Assembly (NCBI RefSeq): GCF_001746415.1
Contig: NZ_MEHJ01000001.1
Coordinates: 2,749,001 to 2,813,000, forward strand
Length of the DNA: 64,000 nucleotides
From: Streptomyces agglomeratus
GTDB taxonomy: Bacteria > Actinomycetota > Actinomycetes > Streptomycetales > Streptomycetaceae
Direction: 5' to 3'
In this document: in pieces, positions 41,582 through 52,600 of the stretch
How positions within the stretch are numbered: position 1 is the first letter of the stretch
Layout: each line of letters begins with the position of its first letter
Translations under genes and position numbers: made by a program
Notes under the pieces: generated by a model
Database searches by the model: none
What the model saw: only the letters and a program-made list of their open reading frames with translations
Told to the model about the DNA's origin: nothing

Positions 41582-41602
41582 CTTGCGTTATGCCGACTCA
41601 AT
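41582..41602. promoter_or_regulatory. HAIR-type HspR binding site upstream of lon
   Basis: CTTGCGT (41582-41588), a 7-bp spacer and ACTCAAT (41596-41602) match the HAIR consensus CTTGAGT-N7-ACTCAAG at 12 of 14 positions. It lies 22 bp before the lon start, within the likely promoter. Confidence 0.75.
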
Positions 41603-41750
41603 GCTCGGCCGCGACCGAATGTTCCCGCCGTCCGGACGCGTTCGCTGTGGGCGATCAAGCCATCCCCGGAAGCCCGGACAGGGGTGACGTCAACGGCTCT
41701 GCGTAATACCCTAAGTGCACACTCATCCATTACACGAGGAGCGTGCCGCC

Positions 41751-42413
41751 ATGCCCGTCCCAGCCTTCGACTCCCCCGCCGACGCGATCCGCGCATGGGT
41801 GGACGGATGGGTCGTGTCGCGTGGCGCGGCGGACCCCGTCCCGCAGCCGTGGGGCCTCACGGTCGACGTCGGGCTGCCCCACCACGCCACCCGGCACGTC
41901 CTGACCGACGCGGACGAGGCGACGGTCCGCAAGCTGGCCGAGGCGTACGGCGCGCCGGCCGTCGCCCTCAAGGTGTTCCTGGAGCCGGAGACCGTGGCGC
42001 CCTGGCTCGGCCCGGAATGGGTGTCCGACGGCCCGGGCTGGCTGATGACGACACCGCTGGCCGGTCGGCCGGGACGCGAAACGCCGGCCGCTCCCGACGG
42101 GTACGCGCTCAAGTCCTGGCGACGCGGAGGGGTGACGCGCGTGCTCGTCGTCGCCCCCGACGGTGGTTTCGCCGCGCGCGGACAGGTCGCCCCGACGGGC
42201 GGGACGGCCGTCGTGGACCAGGTGGAGACGGCGCCCGCGCACCGGCGCAAGGGGTTGGGCGCGCTGGTGATGAGCGTGCTCCATGAGGCGGCGTACGCAC
42301 AGGGCGCCACGGTCGGGATCCTGGGCGCGACGACGGACGGGCGGGGGCTGTACGAGTCGCTGGGCTGGCAGGAGTGCGCCCCCTTGGTCGGCGTGACGTA
42401 CCGGGCGGCGTGA
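41751..42413 (+). CDS. GNAT-family N-acetyltransferase
   Basis: 220 residues. The acetyl-CoA site is in the C-terminal half: VVDQVETAPAHRRKGLGALVMSVLHE with the R-R-K-G-L-G pyrophosphate loop (about residues 163-168), and later YESLGWQE. The N-terminal half is a degenerate GNAT-like or unknown domain. ATG 41751 has ACGAGGAG upstream. The acceptor is unknown. It is divergent from lon. The stop lies in a 17-bp tandem repeat. Confidence 0.88.
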   Translation: MPVPAFDSPADAIRAWVDGWVVSRGAADPVPQPWGLTVDVGLPHHATRHVLTDADEATVRKLAEAYGAPAVALKVFLEPETVAPWLGPEWVSDGPGWLMTTPLAGRPGRETPAAPDGYALKSWRRGGVTRVLVVAPDGGFAARGQVAPTGGTAVVDQVETAPAHRRKGLGALVMSVLHEAAYAQGATVGILGATTDGRGLYESLGWQECAPLVGVTYRAA

Positions 42414-42438
42414 CGTACCGGCCGAGGTGACGTACCGG
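42394..42438. repeat. Three 17-bp tandem repeats across the GNAT stop codon
   Basis: TGACGTACCGG begins at 42394, 42411 and 42428, each followed by a variant of GCGGCG/CCGAGG. The middle copy supplies the TGA stop of the acetyltransferase gene. Copy-number change here would alter only the 3' untranslated region. Confidence 0.8.
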
Positions 42439-42745
42439 TCGAGGTGAGCGGCGGAATCGACGGCCGGCCCCGGCCCTCACGGGCGTTTCGGCGCCAGGGA
42501 CGGCCGAGCGGGACCGCGCGGCGCCGGACTCGCGCCCGCCGTCGCGGCGCCGCCTTCGGCCGAGGGAGAGCCTGCTCGGCCGACCGGCCCGGACGCCGGG
42601 TACTGGCCGAAAATCGCCTCACTCTCCCGGTGCGGCTTCTTACCGGAAGGTTTGTTTCCCGGCCTCGCGCGACGCCAGGATGGCCTCCGGATCAGAAGGA
42701 AGCAGCAGCAGCCGCAGCACCGAACCGTCACCGGGAGGTTCCCCC
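42414..42745. other. 332-bp intergenic region, no gene seen
   Basis: Lies between the acetyltransferase and the spermidine-synthase-like gene. Apart from the tail of the tandem repeat I see no gene or terminator. Frames running through it have weak codon bias. The promoter for the downstream gene is probably in the right half. Confidence 0.5.
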
Positions 42746-43483
42746 ATGGCCATCCAGGCTCCGTACGCCGTCACAGTCGACCGGCGCGAGGGCCCGTACG
42801 GCGAAGTCGTCCTGCGCGAGCGCGGGGCGCACTTCGAGATCATCGCCAACGGCTGCTTCCTGATGGACACCTCCGACGGCCGCTCCGAGCGCCTCCTGGT
42901 CGACGCCGCCCACGACGCCCTCTCCGCTCCCCAGCCCCCTTCCCCCTCGGACACCCCGTCCGCTCCCTACGCTCCCTCCCTCCTCATCGGCGGTCTCGGC
43001 GTCGGTTTCTCGCTCGCCCGCGCCGCCGAGCAGTCGCGCTGGGGGCGGATCGTCGTCATCGAGCGTGAGCGGGCGGTCATCGACTGGCACCGCGAGGGGC
43101 CGCTGAGCCGGATCTCCGGTGCCGCGCTCGCCGATCCACGATGCGAGATCATTCACACCGATCTCGTGGATTACGTCAGGGAAAACCGAATCGGGAGCGC
43201 TGGTACGTACCAGGACACGTACGACGCGCTCTGCCTCGACATCGACAACGGCCCCGACTGGACCGTCACCGACGACAACGCCAATCTGTACTCCCCGCAA
43301 GGGCTTGCGGGGTGCATGAGGCGGCTGAGACCAGGGGGAATCCTCGCCGTCTGGTCGGCCCAACCGTCCCCCGCCTTCGAGGACGCATTGCGGAATGCCG
43401 GATTCAACTTGGTTCGGACGGAAGAGATCCAAGTTGCCCGGGGCGTTCCTGACGTGGTCCATCTCGCGGTTCGCCCTGCGTAG
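42746..43483 (+). CDS. Spermidine-synthase-like methyltransferase-fold protein
   Basis: 245 residues related to polyamine aminopropyltransferases. The cofactor loop is LLIGGLGVGFSLARA (about 80-94), with acidic VVIERERAVIDWH and DALCLDIDNGPDW downstream. In true spermidine synthases an acidic gate binds putrescine; here DIDNGPDW replaces the usual DxxDP motif, so the substrate is uncertain. ATG 42746 has GGGAGG upstream; a longer in-frame start at 42680 lacks a ribosome-binding site. Confidence 0.85.
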   Translation: MAIQAPYAVTVDRREGPYGEVVLRERGAHFEIIANGCFLMDTSDGRSERLLVDAAHDALSAPQPPSPSDTPSAPYAPSLLIGGLGVGFSLARAAEQSRWGRIVVIERERAVIDWHREGPLSRISGAALADPRCEIIHTDLVDYVRENRIGSAGTYQDTYDALCLDIDNGPDWTVTDDNANLYSPQGLAGCMRRLRPGGILAVWSAQPSPAFEDALRNAGFNLVRTEEIQVARGVPDVVHLAVRPA

Positions 43484-43557
43484 CCGGGACGCTGTCAGTG
43501 CATCTACGCTGCTGCCCTACACGTGGGATCTAGCAGAGAACTCCCAGGGGCGGGGCA

Positions 43558-44295
43558 ATGGAGCAGACACACACCAGCCACAACGGCCTCGCGGCCACTC
43601 CGGGCGCCCAGCGCCGGGTGCTGGTCGTCGAGGACGACGCGACCATCGTCGACGCCATTGCCGCGCGACTTCGCGCCGAGGGCTTTCAGGTGCAGACGGC
43701 CGTCGACGGACCGGCGGCGGTGGACGCCGCCGAGGCGTGGCAGCCGGACCTGATGGTTCTCGACATCATGCTGCCGGGCTTCGACGGCCTGGAGGTCTGC
43801 CGGCGCGTGCAGGCGCAGCGGCCGGTACCGGTCCTGATGCTGACGGCACGCGACGACGAGACCGACATGCTGGTCGGGCTCGGTGTCGGCGCCGACGACT
43901 ACATGACCAAGCCGTTCTCCATGCGTGAGCTGGCCGCCCGGGTGCACGTCCTGCTGCGCCGCGTCGAGCGGGCGACCCTCGCCGCCTCGACGCCCCGCAG
44001 CGGCATCCTCCGCCTGGGCGAACTGGAGATCGACCACGCGCAGCGCCGTGTGCGGGTGCGCGGTGACGACGTACACCTGACGCCGACCGAGTTCGACCTG
44101 CTGGTCTGCCTGGCGAACACGCCGCGGGCCGTGCTCTCGCGCGAGCAGCTGCTCGCCGAGGTGTGGGACTGGGCGGACGCTTCGGGAACCAGGACCGTCG
44201 ACAGCCACATCAAGGCGCTGCGCCGCAAGATCGGCGCCGAGCGGATCCGTACCGTGCACGGCGTGGGCTACGCGCTGGAGACACCACCCGCATGA
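43558..44295 (+). CDS. OmpR-family response regulator
   Basis: 245 residues. The receiver has its acidic pair in VVEDDATIV, phospho-Asp in MVLDIMLPGFDG (about D69) and Lys in YMTKPFSM (about K118). The C-terminal winged helix (about 150-243) has LTPTEFDLLVCLAN and TRTVDSHIKALRRKIG. Its stop overlaps the kinase start by 4 bp, so the two are a complete two-component system. It lies upstream of kgd, but no functional link is shown. Confidence 0.95.
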   Translation: MEQTHTSHNGLAATPGAQRRVLVVEDDATIVDAIAARLRAEGFQVQTAVDGPAAVDAAEAWQPDLMVLDIMLPGFDGLEVCRRVQAQRPVPVLMLTARDDETDMLVGLGVGADDYMTKPFSMRELAARVHVLLRRVERATLAASTPRSGILRLGELEIDHAQRRVRVRGDDVHLTPTEFDLLVCLANTPRAVLSREQLLAEVWDWADASGTRTVDSHIKALRRKIGAERIRTVHGVGYALETPPA

Positions 44296-45482
44296 CCGGG
44301 CCGGCGAGCCGGTCGGGCAGCCGGCCGGGGAACAGACCAGGGAACAGGCTGTTGATCAGGCTGATGCACAAGCTGTGGAACCGGCCGAGGAGCGGACCGG
44401 AGAACCGGCCCGGCAGCAGGCTGCGGCCCTTCTCGATCAAGACCAAGCTCGGCACCCTCGTCGTCGTCTCGGTCTTCATCACCACCGGTCTGATCCTCGT
44501 CGCCCTGCGCACCAAGACCGAGCTGCGCTTCATCACGGTCTTCTCGGTCATCGCCTCGATGCTGATCACCCAGTTCGTGGCGCACAGCCTGACCTCCCCG
44601 CTGGACGAGATGACGACGGTGGCCAAGTCCATCGCGCACGGCGACTACACCCGGCGGGTGCGCGGCGCGGGCCGTCGCGACGAGCTGGGCGAGCTGGCGG
44701 CCACGATCAACCGCATGGCGGACGATCTGGAGGCCGTGGACCGCCACCGCAAGGAACTGGTCGCCAACGTCTCCCACGAGCTCAGGACCCCCATCGCGGG
44801 CCTCAGGGCGGTACTGGAGAACGTCGTGGACGGGGTCTCCGCCGCGGACCCCGAGACGATGCGCACGGCGCTCAAACAGACCGAGCGCCTCGGCCGGCTG
44901 GTCGAGACGCTGCTGGACCTCTCCCGCCTCGACAACGGCGTCGTACCGCTCAAGGCCCACCGATTCGAGGTCTGGCCGTATCTCTCGGGCGTGCTCAAGG
45001 AGGTCAACGTGATCGCCTCGCAGCGCGGTCTGGCCTCCGGCTCCGGTAGTCATACGCGTACGGACGTCCACCTGCACCTGGACGTCTCGCCGCCCGAGCT
45101 GACCGCGCACGCGGACGTCGAGCGCCTGCACCAGGTCGTCGCGAACCTCCTCGACAACGCGGTCAAGCACAGCCCGCCGCACGGGCGCGTCACCGTGCGC
45201 GCCCGGCGCGGTGCGCAGCCCGAGAGCCTGGACCTGGAGGTCCTGGACGAGGGGCCGGGCATACCGGAGTCCGAGTGGCACCGGGTCTTCGAGCGATTCA
45301 ACCGGGGCAGCCTGCCCGCCCCGCACGGTCCGGGCAGCGACGGCGGTACGGGGCTCGGCCTCGCGATCGCGCGCTGGGCGGTGGATCTGCACGGCGGACG
45401 CATCGGGGTGGCCGAATCCGTGCGCGGCTGCCGGATCCAGGTCACTCTTCCGGGGAAGCCCGCTACTCGTCAGTTGACGTAG
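44292..45482 (+). CDS. Sensor histidine kinase, partner of the adjacent OmpR regulator
   Basis: 396 residues. The N-terminal 45 are an Arg/Pro/Gly-rich cytoplasmic tail with imperfect repeats (RPGNRPGNRL). Two close transmembrane helices (about 52-71 and 80-99) leave only a short external loop, so it is probably an intramembrane sensor. HAMP is followed by VANVSHELRTPIAG (about H162). N box is NLLDNAVKHSPPHG, G1 DEGPGIP and G2 GTGLGL. ATG 44292 shares ATGA with the regulator stop. Confidence 0.95.
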   Translation: MTGPASRSGSRPGNRPGNRLLIRLMHKLWNRPRSGPENRPGSRLRPFSIKTKLGTLVVVSVFITTGLILVALRTKTELRFITVFSVIASMLITQFVAHSLTSPLDEMTTVAKSIAHGDYTRRVRGAGRRDELGELAATINRMADDLEAVDRHRKELVANVSHELRTPIAGLRAVLENVVDGVSAADPETMRTALKQTERLGRLVETLLDLSRLDNGVVPLKAHRFEVWPYLSGVLKEVNVIASQRGLASGSGSHTRTDVHLHLDVSPPELTAHADVERLHQVVANLLDNAVKHSPPHGRVTVRARRGAQPESLDLEVLDEGPGIPESEWHRVFERFNRGSLPAPHGPGSDGGTGLGLAIARWAVDLHGGRIGVAESVRGCRIQVTLPGKPATRQLT

Positions 45483-45746
45483 GGTCGAACCGGAAGGACA
45501 CGTTCTGCGTGTCTTCTCTTGGGGGTTCGGCCCAAAGTGGGCCGTAACCACGGTCCGTCCTGTCCGGACCGCAGCGGATTACACCGGAACCACGCTTGTT
45601 TCCCGCCATTCCAGGCGCCGAAACCAGCGCTCCGATGTGACTTACGCGACGGAAGGCCCGCCCGGCCTGCACCTCTCGGCCGGGGAGGCGTAGCCTTTAT
45701 TTCCGCTGTCCATCACCTTGCGAAGCGGAAGAGGGCGGTTAACGCC

Positions 45747-48700
45747 GTGTCGTCTCAGTCCCCCAGTAGCCCGAGCGTCTCGACCGACCAAGACGGGCAA
45801 GGGAAGAACCCTGCCGCTGCCTTCGGTCCCAATGAGTGGCTCGTCGACGAGATCTACCAGCAGTACCTCCAGGACCCGAATTCGGTCGACCGCGCCTGGT
45901 GGGACTTCTTCGCCGACTACAAGCCCGGTTCCACCCCCGCGGCGGAGAAGACCGCCACGCCCGAAGCCGATGACGTGACCGGGGCCGCCGCACAGCCGGC
46001 CCAGGCCGCTCCGGCACCCGCCGCGCCCGCCACCCCGGCGACGCCCGCGGCCACCCAGCCCGCCCCCGCCGCGGCGAAGCCCGCCGCCCAGGCCCCGGCC
46101 CCCGCCAAGGCCGCTCCGGTCACGGCTCCCGCCGCCAAGCCCGCCTCCGCCCCCGCACCGGCCGCCGCACAGCAGGCCGGCGCGAAGGCCAAGGCCGAGC
46201 CGAAGGCGGACGCCGCCAAGGAGGTCCCCGAGGGTCCCGAGTACGTGACGCTGCGCGGCCCCTCCGCCGCCGTCGCCAAGAACATGAACGCCTCGCTGGA
46301 GCTGCCCACGGCCACGTCCGTGCGCGCCGTCCCGGTGAAGCTGCTGTTCGACAACCGCATCGTCATCAACAACCACCTCAAGCGCGCCCGCGGCGGGAAG
46401 GTCTCCTTCACGCACCTCATCGGGTTCGCGATGGTGCAGGCCCTCAAGGCCATGCCGTCGATGAACTACTCCTTCGCGGAGAAGGACGGCAAGCCGACCC
46501 TGGTCAAGCCCGCGCACGTCAACCTGGGCCTGGCCATCGACCTGGTCAAGCCCAACGGCGACCGCCAGCTCGTCGTCGCGGCCATCAAGAAGGCCGAGAC
46601 GCTCAACTTCTTCGAGTTCTGGCAGGCGTACGAGGACATCGTCCGCCGCGCCCGCGCGAACAAGCTGACGATGGACGACTTCACCGGCGTCACCGCGTCG
46701 CTGACGAACCCCGGCGGCATCGGCACCGTCCACTCCGTGCCCCGCCTGATGCCCGGACAGGGCCTCATCATGGGCGTCGGCGCGATGGACTACCCGGCCG
46801 AGTTCCAGGGCACCTCGCAGGACACCCTGAACAAGCTGGGCATCTCCAAGGTCATGACCCTGACGTCGACGTACGACCACCGGGTCATCCAGGGAGCCGC
46901 CTCCGGCGAGTTCCTGCGGATCCTCTCCAACCTGCTCCTGGGCGAGAACGGCTTCTACGACGACATCTTCGAGGCCCTGCGGATCCCGTACGAGCCGGTC
47001 CGCTGGCTGAGGGACATCGACGTCTCGCACGACGACGACGTCACCAAGGCCGCCCGCGTCTTCGAGCTGATCCACTCCTACCGGGTCCGCGGCCACGTCA
47101 TGGCCGACACCGACCCGCTGGAGTACAAGCAGCGCAAGCACCCCGACCTGGACATCAACGAGCACGGCCTCACGCTCTGGGACCTGGAGCGCGAGTTCGC
47201 CGTCGGCGGTTTCGCCGGCAAGTCGATGATGAAGCTGCGCGACATCCTCGGTGTGCTCCGCGACTCGTACGTCCGGACCGTCGGCGTCGAGTTCATGCAC
47301 ATCCAGGACCCGAAGCAGCGCAAGTGGATCCAGGACCGCGTGGAGCGCCCGCACGCCAAGCCGGAGCGCGAGGAGCAGCTGCGCATCCTGCGCCGCCTGA
47401 ACGCCGCCGAGGCGTTCGAGACGTTCCTCCAGACCAAGTACGTCGGCCAGAAGCGCTTCTCCCTGGAGGGCGGCGAGTCCGTCATCCCGCTGCTCGACGC
47501 GGTCATCGACTCCGCCGCCGAGTCGCGCCTGGACGAGGTCGTCATCGGCATGGCCCACCGCGGCCGCCTGAACGTCCTCGCGAACATCGTCGGCAAGTCG
47601 TACGCGCAGATCTTCCGCGAGTTCGAGGGCAACCTCGACCCGAAGTCGATGCACGGCTCCGGCGACGTGAAGTACCACCTGGGCGCCGAGGGCACCTTCA
47701 CCGGCCTGGACGGCGAGCAGATCAAGGTCTCGCTCGTCGCGAACCCCTCGCACCTGGAGGCGGTCGACCCGGTCCTGGAGGGTGTCGCCCGCGCCAAGCA
47801 GGACGTCATCAACAAGGGCGGTACGGACTTCACCGTCCTGCCCGTCGCGCTCCACGGCGACGCGGCCTTCGCCGGCCAGGGCGTCGTCGCCGAGACGCTG
47901 AACATGTCGCAGCTGCGGGGCTACCGCACCGGCGGCACGGTCCACATCGTCATCAACAACCAGGTCGGCTTCACCGCCGCCCCGGAGTCGTCGCGTTCCT
48001 CCATGTACGCGACCGACGTGGCCCGCATGATCGAGGCGCCGATCTTCCACGTCAACGGCGACGACCCGGAGGCCGTGGTCCGCGTCGCGCGGCTCGCCTT
48101 CGAGTTCCGCCAGGCGTTCAACAAGGACGTCGTGATCGACCTCATCTGCTACCGCCGCCGCGGTCACAACGAGGGCGACAACCCGCAGTTCACCAACCCG
48201 CAGATGTACACGCTGATCGACGTGAAGCGCTCGGTGCGCAAGCTCTACACCGAGTCCCTCATCGGTCGCGGCGACATCACGCTGGAAGAGGCGGAGCAGG
48301 CGCTCCAGGACTTCCAGGGCCAGCTGGAGAAGGTCTTCGCGGAGGTCCGCGAGGCCACCTCGAACCCGGCTCCCGCCCACACCCCGGAGGTCCAGGCCGA
48401 GTTCCCGGTGGCCATCGCCACGGCGGTCTCCCAGGAGGTCGTCAAGCGGATCGCCGAGTCCCAGGTCAACATCCCCGACCGGATCACCGTCCACCCGCGC
48501 CTGATGCCGCAGATGCAGCGCCGCGCGGCCTCGGTGGAGGACGGCACGATCGACTGGGGCATGGGCGAGACCCTCGCCATCGGCTCGCTGCTGATGGAGG
48601 GCGTCCCGGTCCGGCTGTCCGGCCAGGACACCCGCCGCGGTACGTTCGGCCAGCGCCACGCGGTGCTCGTCGACCAGAACACCGGCGAGGACTACACCCC

Positions 48701-49598
48701 GCTCCAGTACCTCTCCGACGACCAGGCCCGCTACAACGTCTACGACTCGCTGCTCTCCGAGTACGCGTGCATGGGCTTCGAGTACGGCTACTCGCTCGCC
48801 CGGCCCGAGTCGCTGGTCATGTGGGAGGCCCAGTTCGGTGACTTCGTCAACGGCGCGCAGACCGTCGTCGACGAGTTCATCTCCTCGGCCGAACAGAAGT
48901 GGGGCCAGACGTCCGGCGTCACGCTCCTGCTTCCGCACGGTTACGAGGGACAGGGCCCGGACCACTCGTCGGCCCGTCCCGAGCGCTTCCTCCAGATGTG
49001 CGCCCAGGACAACATGACGGTCGCGATGCCGACCCTGCCGTCGAACTACTTCCACCTGCTGCGCTGGCAGGTCCACAACCCGCACCACAAGCCGCTCATC
49101 GTCTTCACCCCGAAGTCGATGCTGCGTCTGAAGGCGGCGTCGTCCAAGGCCGAGGAGTTCACCACCGGCGGCTTCCGCCCGGTGATCGGTGACTCGACCG
49201 TGGACCCGGCCGCCGTCCGCAAGGTCGTCTTCTGCGCCGGCAAGGTCTACTACGACCTGGAGGCCGAGCGTCAGAAGCGCGGCACGACGGACACCGCCAT
49301 CATCCGCCTCGAGCGCCTGTACCCGCTGCCGGGCAAGGAGCTCCAGGAGGAGATCGCGAAGTACCCGAATGCCGAGAAGTACCTGTGGACGCAGGAGGAG
49401 CCGGCGAACCAGGGGGCGTGGCCGTTCATCGCGCTCAACCTGATCGACCACCTCGACCTGGCGGTCGGCGCCGACATCCCGCACGGCGAGCGGCTGCGGC
49501 GCATCTCGCGTCCGCACGGCTCGTCCCCGGCCGTCGGCTCGGCCAAGCGCCACCAGGCGGAGCAGCAGCAGCTGCTCAACGAGGTCTTCGACGCCTGA
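45747..49598 (+). CDS. kgd: Multifunctional 2-oxoglutarate dehydrogenase E1/E2 (Kgd/SucA type)
   Basis: 1283 residues, the actinobacterial fusion of an E2-type succinyltransferase domain with the thiamine-dependent E1. It decarboxylates 2-oxoglutarate in the TCA cycle. The N-terminal segment [20 protein letters not shown] and a Pro/Ala-rich linker (about 65-160) replace a lipoyl domain. The E2 active-site His is in [10 protein letters not shown] (about H378). The E1 ThDP motif begins NGDDPEA (about 770), with [11 protein letters not shown] downstream. GTG 45747 has GAGGGCGG upstream. A perfect terminator follows. Confidence 0.97.
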   Translation: MSSQSPSSPSVSTDQDGQGKNPAAAFGPNEWLVDEIYQQYLQDPNSVDRAWWDFFADYKPGSTPAAEKTATPEADDVTGAAAQPAQAAPAPAAPATPATPAATQPAPAAAKPAAQAPAPAKAAPVTAPAAKPASAPAPAAAQQAGAKAKAEPKADAAKEVPEGPEYVTLRGPSAAVAKNMNASLELPTATSVRAVPVKLLFDNRIVINNHLKRARGGKVSFTHLIGFAMVQALKAMPSMNYSFAEKDGKPTLVKPAHVNLGLAIDLVKPNGDRQLVVAAIKKAETLNFFEFWQAYEDIVRRARANKLTMDDFTGVTASLTNPGGIGTVHSVPRLMPGQGLIMGVGAMDYPAEFQGTSQDTLNKLGISKVMTLTSTYDHRVIQGAASGEFLRILSNLLLGENGFYDDIFEALRIPYEPVRWLRDIDVSHDDDVTKAARVFELIHSYRVRGHVMADTDPLEYKQRKHPDLDINEHGLTLWDLEREFAVGGFAGKSMMKLRDILGVLRDSYVRTVGVEFMHIQDPKQRKWIQDRVERPHAKPEREEQLRILRRLNAAEAFETFLQTKYVGQKRFSLEGGESVIPLLDAVIDSAAESRLDEVVIGMAHRGRLNVLANIVGKSYAQIFREFEGNLDPKSMHGSGDVKYHLGAEGTFTGLDGEQIKVSLVANPSHLEAVDPVLEGVARAKQDVINKGGTDFTVLPVALHGDAAFAGQGVVAETLNMSQLRGYRTGGTVHIVINNQVGFTAAPESSRSSMYATDVARMIEAPIFHVNGDDPEAVVRVARLAFEFRQAFNKDVVIDLICYRRRGHNEGDNPQFTNPQMYTLIDVKRSVRKLYTESLIGRGDITLEEAEQALQDFQGQLEKVFAEVREATSNPAPAHTPEVQAEFPVAIATAVSQEVVKRIAESQVNIPDRITVHPRLMPQMQRRAASVEDGTIDWGMGETLAIGSLLMEGVPVRLSGQDTRRGTFGQRHAVLVDQNTGEDYTPLQYLSDDQARYNVYDSLLSEYACMGFEYGYSLARPESLVMWEAQFGDFVNGAQTVVDEFISSAEQKWGQTSGVTLLLPHGYEGQGPDHSSARPERFLQMCAQDNMTVAMPTLPSNYFHLLRWQVHNPHHKPLIVFTPKSMLRLKAASSKAEEFTTGGFRPVIGDSTVDPAAVRKVVFCAGKVYYDLEAERQKRGTTDTAIIRLERLYPLPGKELQEEIAKYPNAEKYLWTQEEPANQGAWPFIALNLIDHLDLAVGADIPHGERLRRISRPHGSSPAVGSAKRHQAEQQQLLNEVFDA

Positions 49599-49613
49599 TC
49601 AGAGCCCGTACGC

Positions 49614-49657
49614 CCGGAGGGCCCGGTACCGCGTCGCCGCGGTACCGGGCCCTCCGG
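49614..49657. terminator. 20-bp perfect hairpin between kgd and fxsT
   Basis: CCGGAGGGCCCGGTACCGCG at 49614-49633 pairs without mismatch with CGCGGTACCGGGCCCTCCGG at 49638-49657 around TCGC. It sits between two convergent genes and can act in both directions. It lacks a U-tract, as usual in Streptomyces. Confidence 0.88.
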
Positions 49658-49677
49658 CGTGCGGCCGGGGAAACCCG

Positions 49678-52600
49678 TCAGCCGAGGTACGCCTCGAAGT
49701 CCCAGTACGGGCGGGTCCGCTGACGCGCGGACAGTGTGTGCGGGTGCTGGGCGCCGAGGGTCCGGGTGAGGGTGAGCAGCGCGTCGGCCTCCACCTTCTC
49801 GGCCTCCTCGTGCTCCCGCAGGGCCCGCAGATCGGCGGCGAGCGCCGTCTGGCAGGACAGGGTGAGCGGGTGTTCGTCGCCGAGCACCCGGCGGGACCTG
49901 CGCAGGGTGTCCCGGCTGAGGTCGGCGGCGTCCGCGACCCTGCCGTTGAAGTTGCGGCCGCCGGAGGCGTTGAGGGCGCAGCCCAGTACCCAGGGGTGGT
50001 CGGCCCCGAGGGTGGCGGTCAGGCCCGCGAGCGCCGACTCGAACATGGACATGGCCTCGCTGCGGTCACCGGCCGCCTGCATCACCAGACCGGTGTTGGC
50101 GAGCATGCCCGTGGCGACGGGGTGCGCGGGGCCGAGCAGTGCCCGGTATCCGGCCTCCGCCTCGGCGATCAGATCCTTCGCCTTGGCCAGGTCGCCGTGC
50201 TCGCGCTGGAAGTTCCCGTAGTCGTTGATGAACGACAGGGTGCTGTAGTGGGTCCTGCCGTGGACCTGCTCCAGCTGTTCCATCAGGCTGTCCATGAGCG
50301 GCCCGATGTCCTGCTGGAAGCCGCCTTCGCGCCGCCGGGCGAGCGCCAGGTGCGTGCGCGCGGCCAGGGTCTGCGGGTGCAGCGGGCCGAGCACCTGCAC
50401 GTGGAGCCGCACCACCGGCTCCTGCCGGGCCACCGAGTCGCGGTACTGGCCCAGCAGCCGCAGCCCGTGGGCCACCGCGTTGCCGGAGTTGAGCGTGGTG
50501 ATGTGCCGGGTGCGCAGGGCGTTCTGGCGCCTGCTGAGGGTTTCCAGGTCGAGTTCGTACGCCTCCCGGTAGCGCCCGAGCAGGCGCAGTCCGACTCCGA
50601 GGTTGTGCCGGGCGTTGAGGGAGGTCAGCTCGTTCTCGCCGAGCAGCCGTTCCTCGTCGGCCAGCACCTGCCGTTGCAGTTCCAGCGCCTCCTGGTAGCG
50701 GCCGAGCCTGCGCAGTCCGCTGGCGAGATTGCCATTGATGCTGAGTTCGCCGAGTTCGTTGCGCGGCTCGGCGGCCCGGAGCCGCTGCATCATGGCGCTG
50801 TCGAGTTCGTAGCCCTCGCGGAAGCGGCCCGCCGAGCGGAGCAGGTTGCTCTGCTGGGTGGTCAGGTCGAGCATGTTCGGGGCCAGCGGGTCCATGAAGA
50901 CGGTCCAGTGGTTGCGGATCTTCTCCGCGAGCCGGGTGCCGGCCGTGAACTCGCCGCTGCGCCGGCAGTACTGGAGACAGTTCAGTACGGCGGCCTGCAC
51001 ACGGGCGTTGGAGCTGCTCAGCGCGCCCGACGGCTCCAGGTGCGGCAGCAGCTCGGCGTACTGCGGCCACTGCCTGCTGTCGAGCGGGTTGCCGGGGTCG
51101 GCCTCGGCCAGCAGCGTCCGTACGGCCTTGCGGTAGGTCTCGCGGTTCTCGTCGCTGGTGAGCCGGGACACCATGTCGTGGACGAGCCGGTGCATGTGCA
51201 CGGACTCCTGGTGGGGTCCCATCTCCGTGTTGACGGGGCCGCGGCTCTCGCGGGTGAGCACCGAGTACGTGACGAGGGTGTCCAGTGCCCGCGTCCAGGC
51301 GGTCAGGTCGGTGCTCATCCAGCGCAGTTCCTCGGGGAGGTCCGCCTGCGGGTACGCGCGGGCCAGCCCGAGCGGGATCCTGCCCGGGGCGAAGGACGCG
51401 CACAGGCTGAGCACTTCGACGGCCTGCGGCTGGGTCCGGCGGAGCCGGTTGATGAGGATCGACCACGAGGTGAGCGAGGAGTGGGGGAACCCGTCCCCGG
51501 CGGGCTCCTCGACGGTGGAGAGCCGTCCCTCCCGGACCATGCGCAGGTACTCCGGGACCTCCATCCGGGTCTCGCCGAGGAGGGAGGCGGCCTGGACGAG
51601 CGACAGGGGTACGTCGCCGAATTCCGCGGCCACCTCGTCCGCCTGCGCGGAGGTGACGTGCGGGGCCCGGCGCATCAGGTAGCCGGTGGACTCCGCGCGG
51701 TCGAAGCTGGGCACGTCGAGTACGTCCGTGTGCTCGCCCCACCCTCTGTTGCGCGAGGTGACGATGGTGTGGCCCGGACCGTGCGGCAGCAGGACGCCCG
51801 CGCCGTCGGTGTCGTCCCAGCCGTCGAAGATGACGAGCCAGCGGCTGTACGGTTCGCCGCGCCGCAGGGCGTCGCGCACGGCCCGGATGCGCTCACCGGG
51901 CTCGTTGCCGCTGCGCAGCCCGAGTTCCACGGAGAGCTCGCCGAACCGGTCGCGCTGGATGTTGCGGTCGTCGGAGTTGACCCACCAGATGACGTCGTAG
52001 TCGGTGCTGAAGCGGTGGGCGTACTCGGCGGCGATCTGGGTCTTGCCGATGCCGGACATGCCGAGCAGGGTGCAGGCGGAGTTGCCGCGTTCGGCTTCCG
52101 TCAGCCGCTCCTGGAGCTCGGTGAGGATGTCGTCGCGGCCGGTGAAGCGCCGGTTGCGGCGCGGGACCTCGCCCCAGACCTCGGGCGGGGTGTTGGGGAA
52201 GCGGGAGCCGCTCGCCGGGGGCTGGCGGCCCGTGGTGCGCCGGTAGTCGATGCCGAGCCGGCCGAGGAGCCGCTCCTCGGCCTCCTCCTCGCCCGTACTC
52301 CAGAGGCTGACGGGTTCCAGGACGGCCGTGGCCGGGGGCAGCTGGCGGTTGGTGAGGTTGACGGCCGCGAACCGGTCGGCGTTGTCCGCGACGTATCCCC
52401 GCAGTACGTCGTTCCACTCGCCTGCCGCCCGTGGCCCCAGCTCGAAGAACCAGTCGTTGAGGACGAGCAGCACCCGGCCGGTCGACATCAGGAGATCGCC
52501 GAGCGATTCCTCCAGCGGCACCTCGCGCGGCGGGTCCCAGCGCTGGAGCGTGACCCGCCGGCCGTGGAACTCCAGGCGCTGCGCGATCCAGTTGGCCCAC

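Noticed and set aside
45642..49553. A 1303-codon open frame antisense to kgd
   Set aside because: A GC-bias shadow: the kgd frame has all expected motifs and normal third-position bias, while the antisense product is an Ala/Arg/Val-rich string with no domain.
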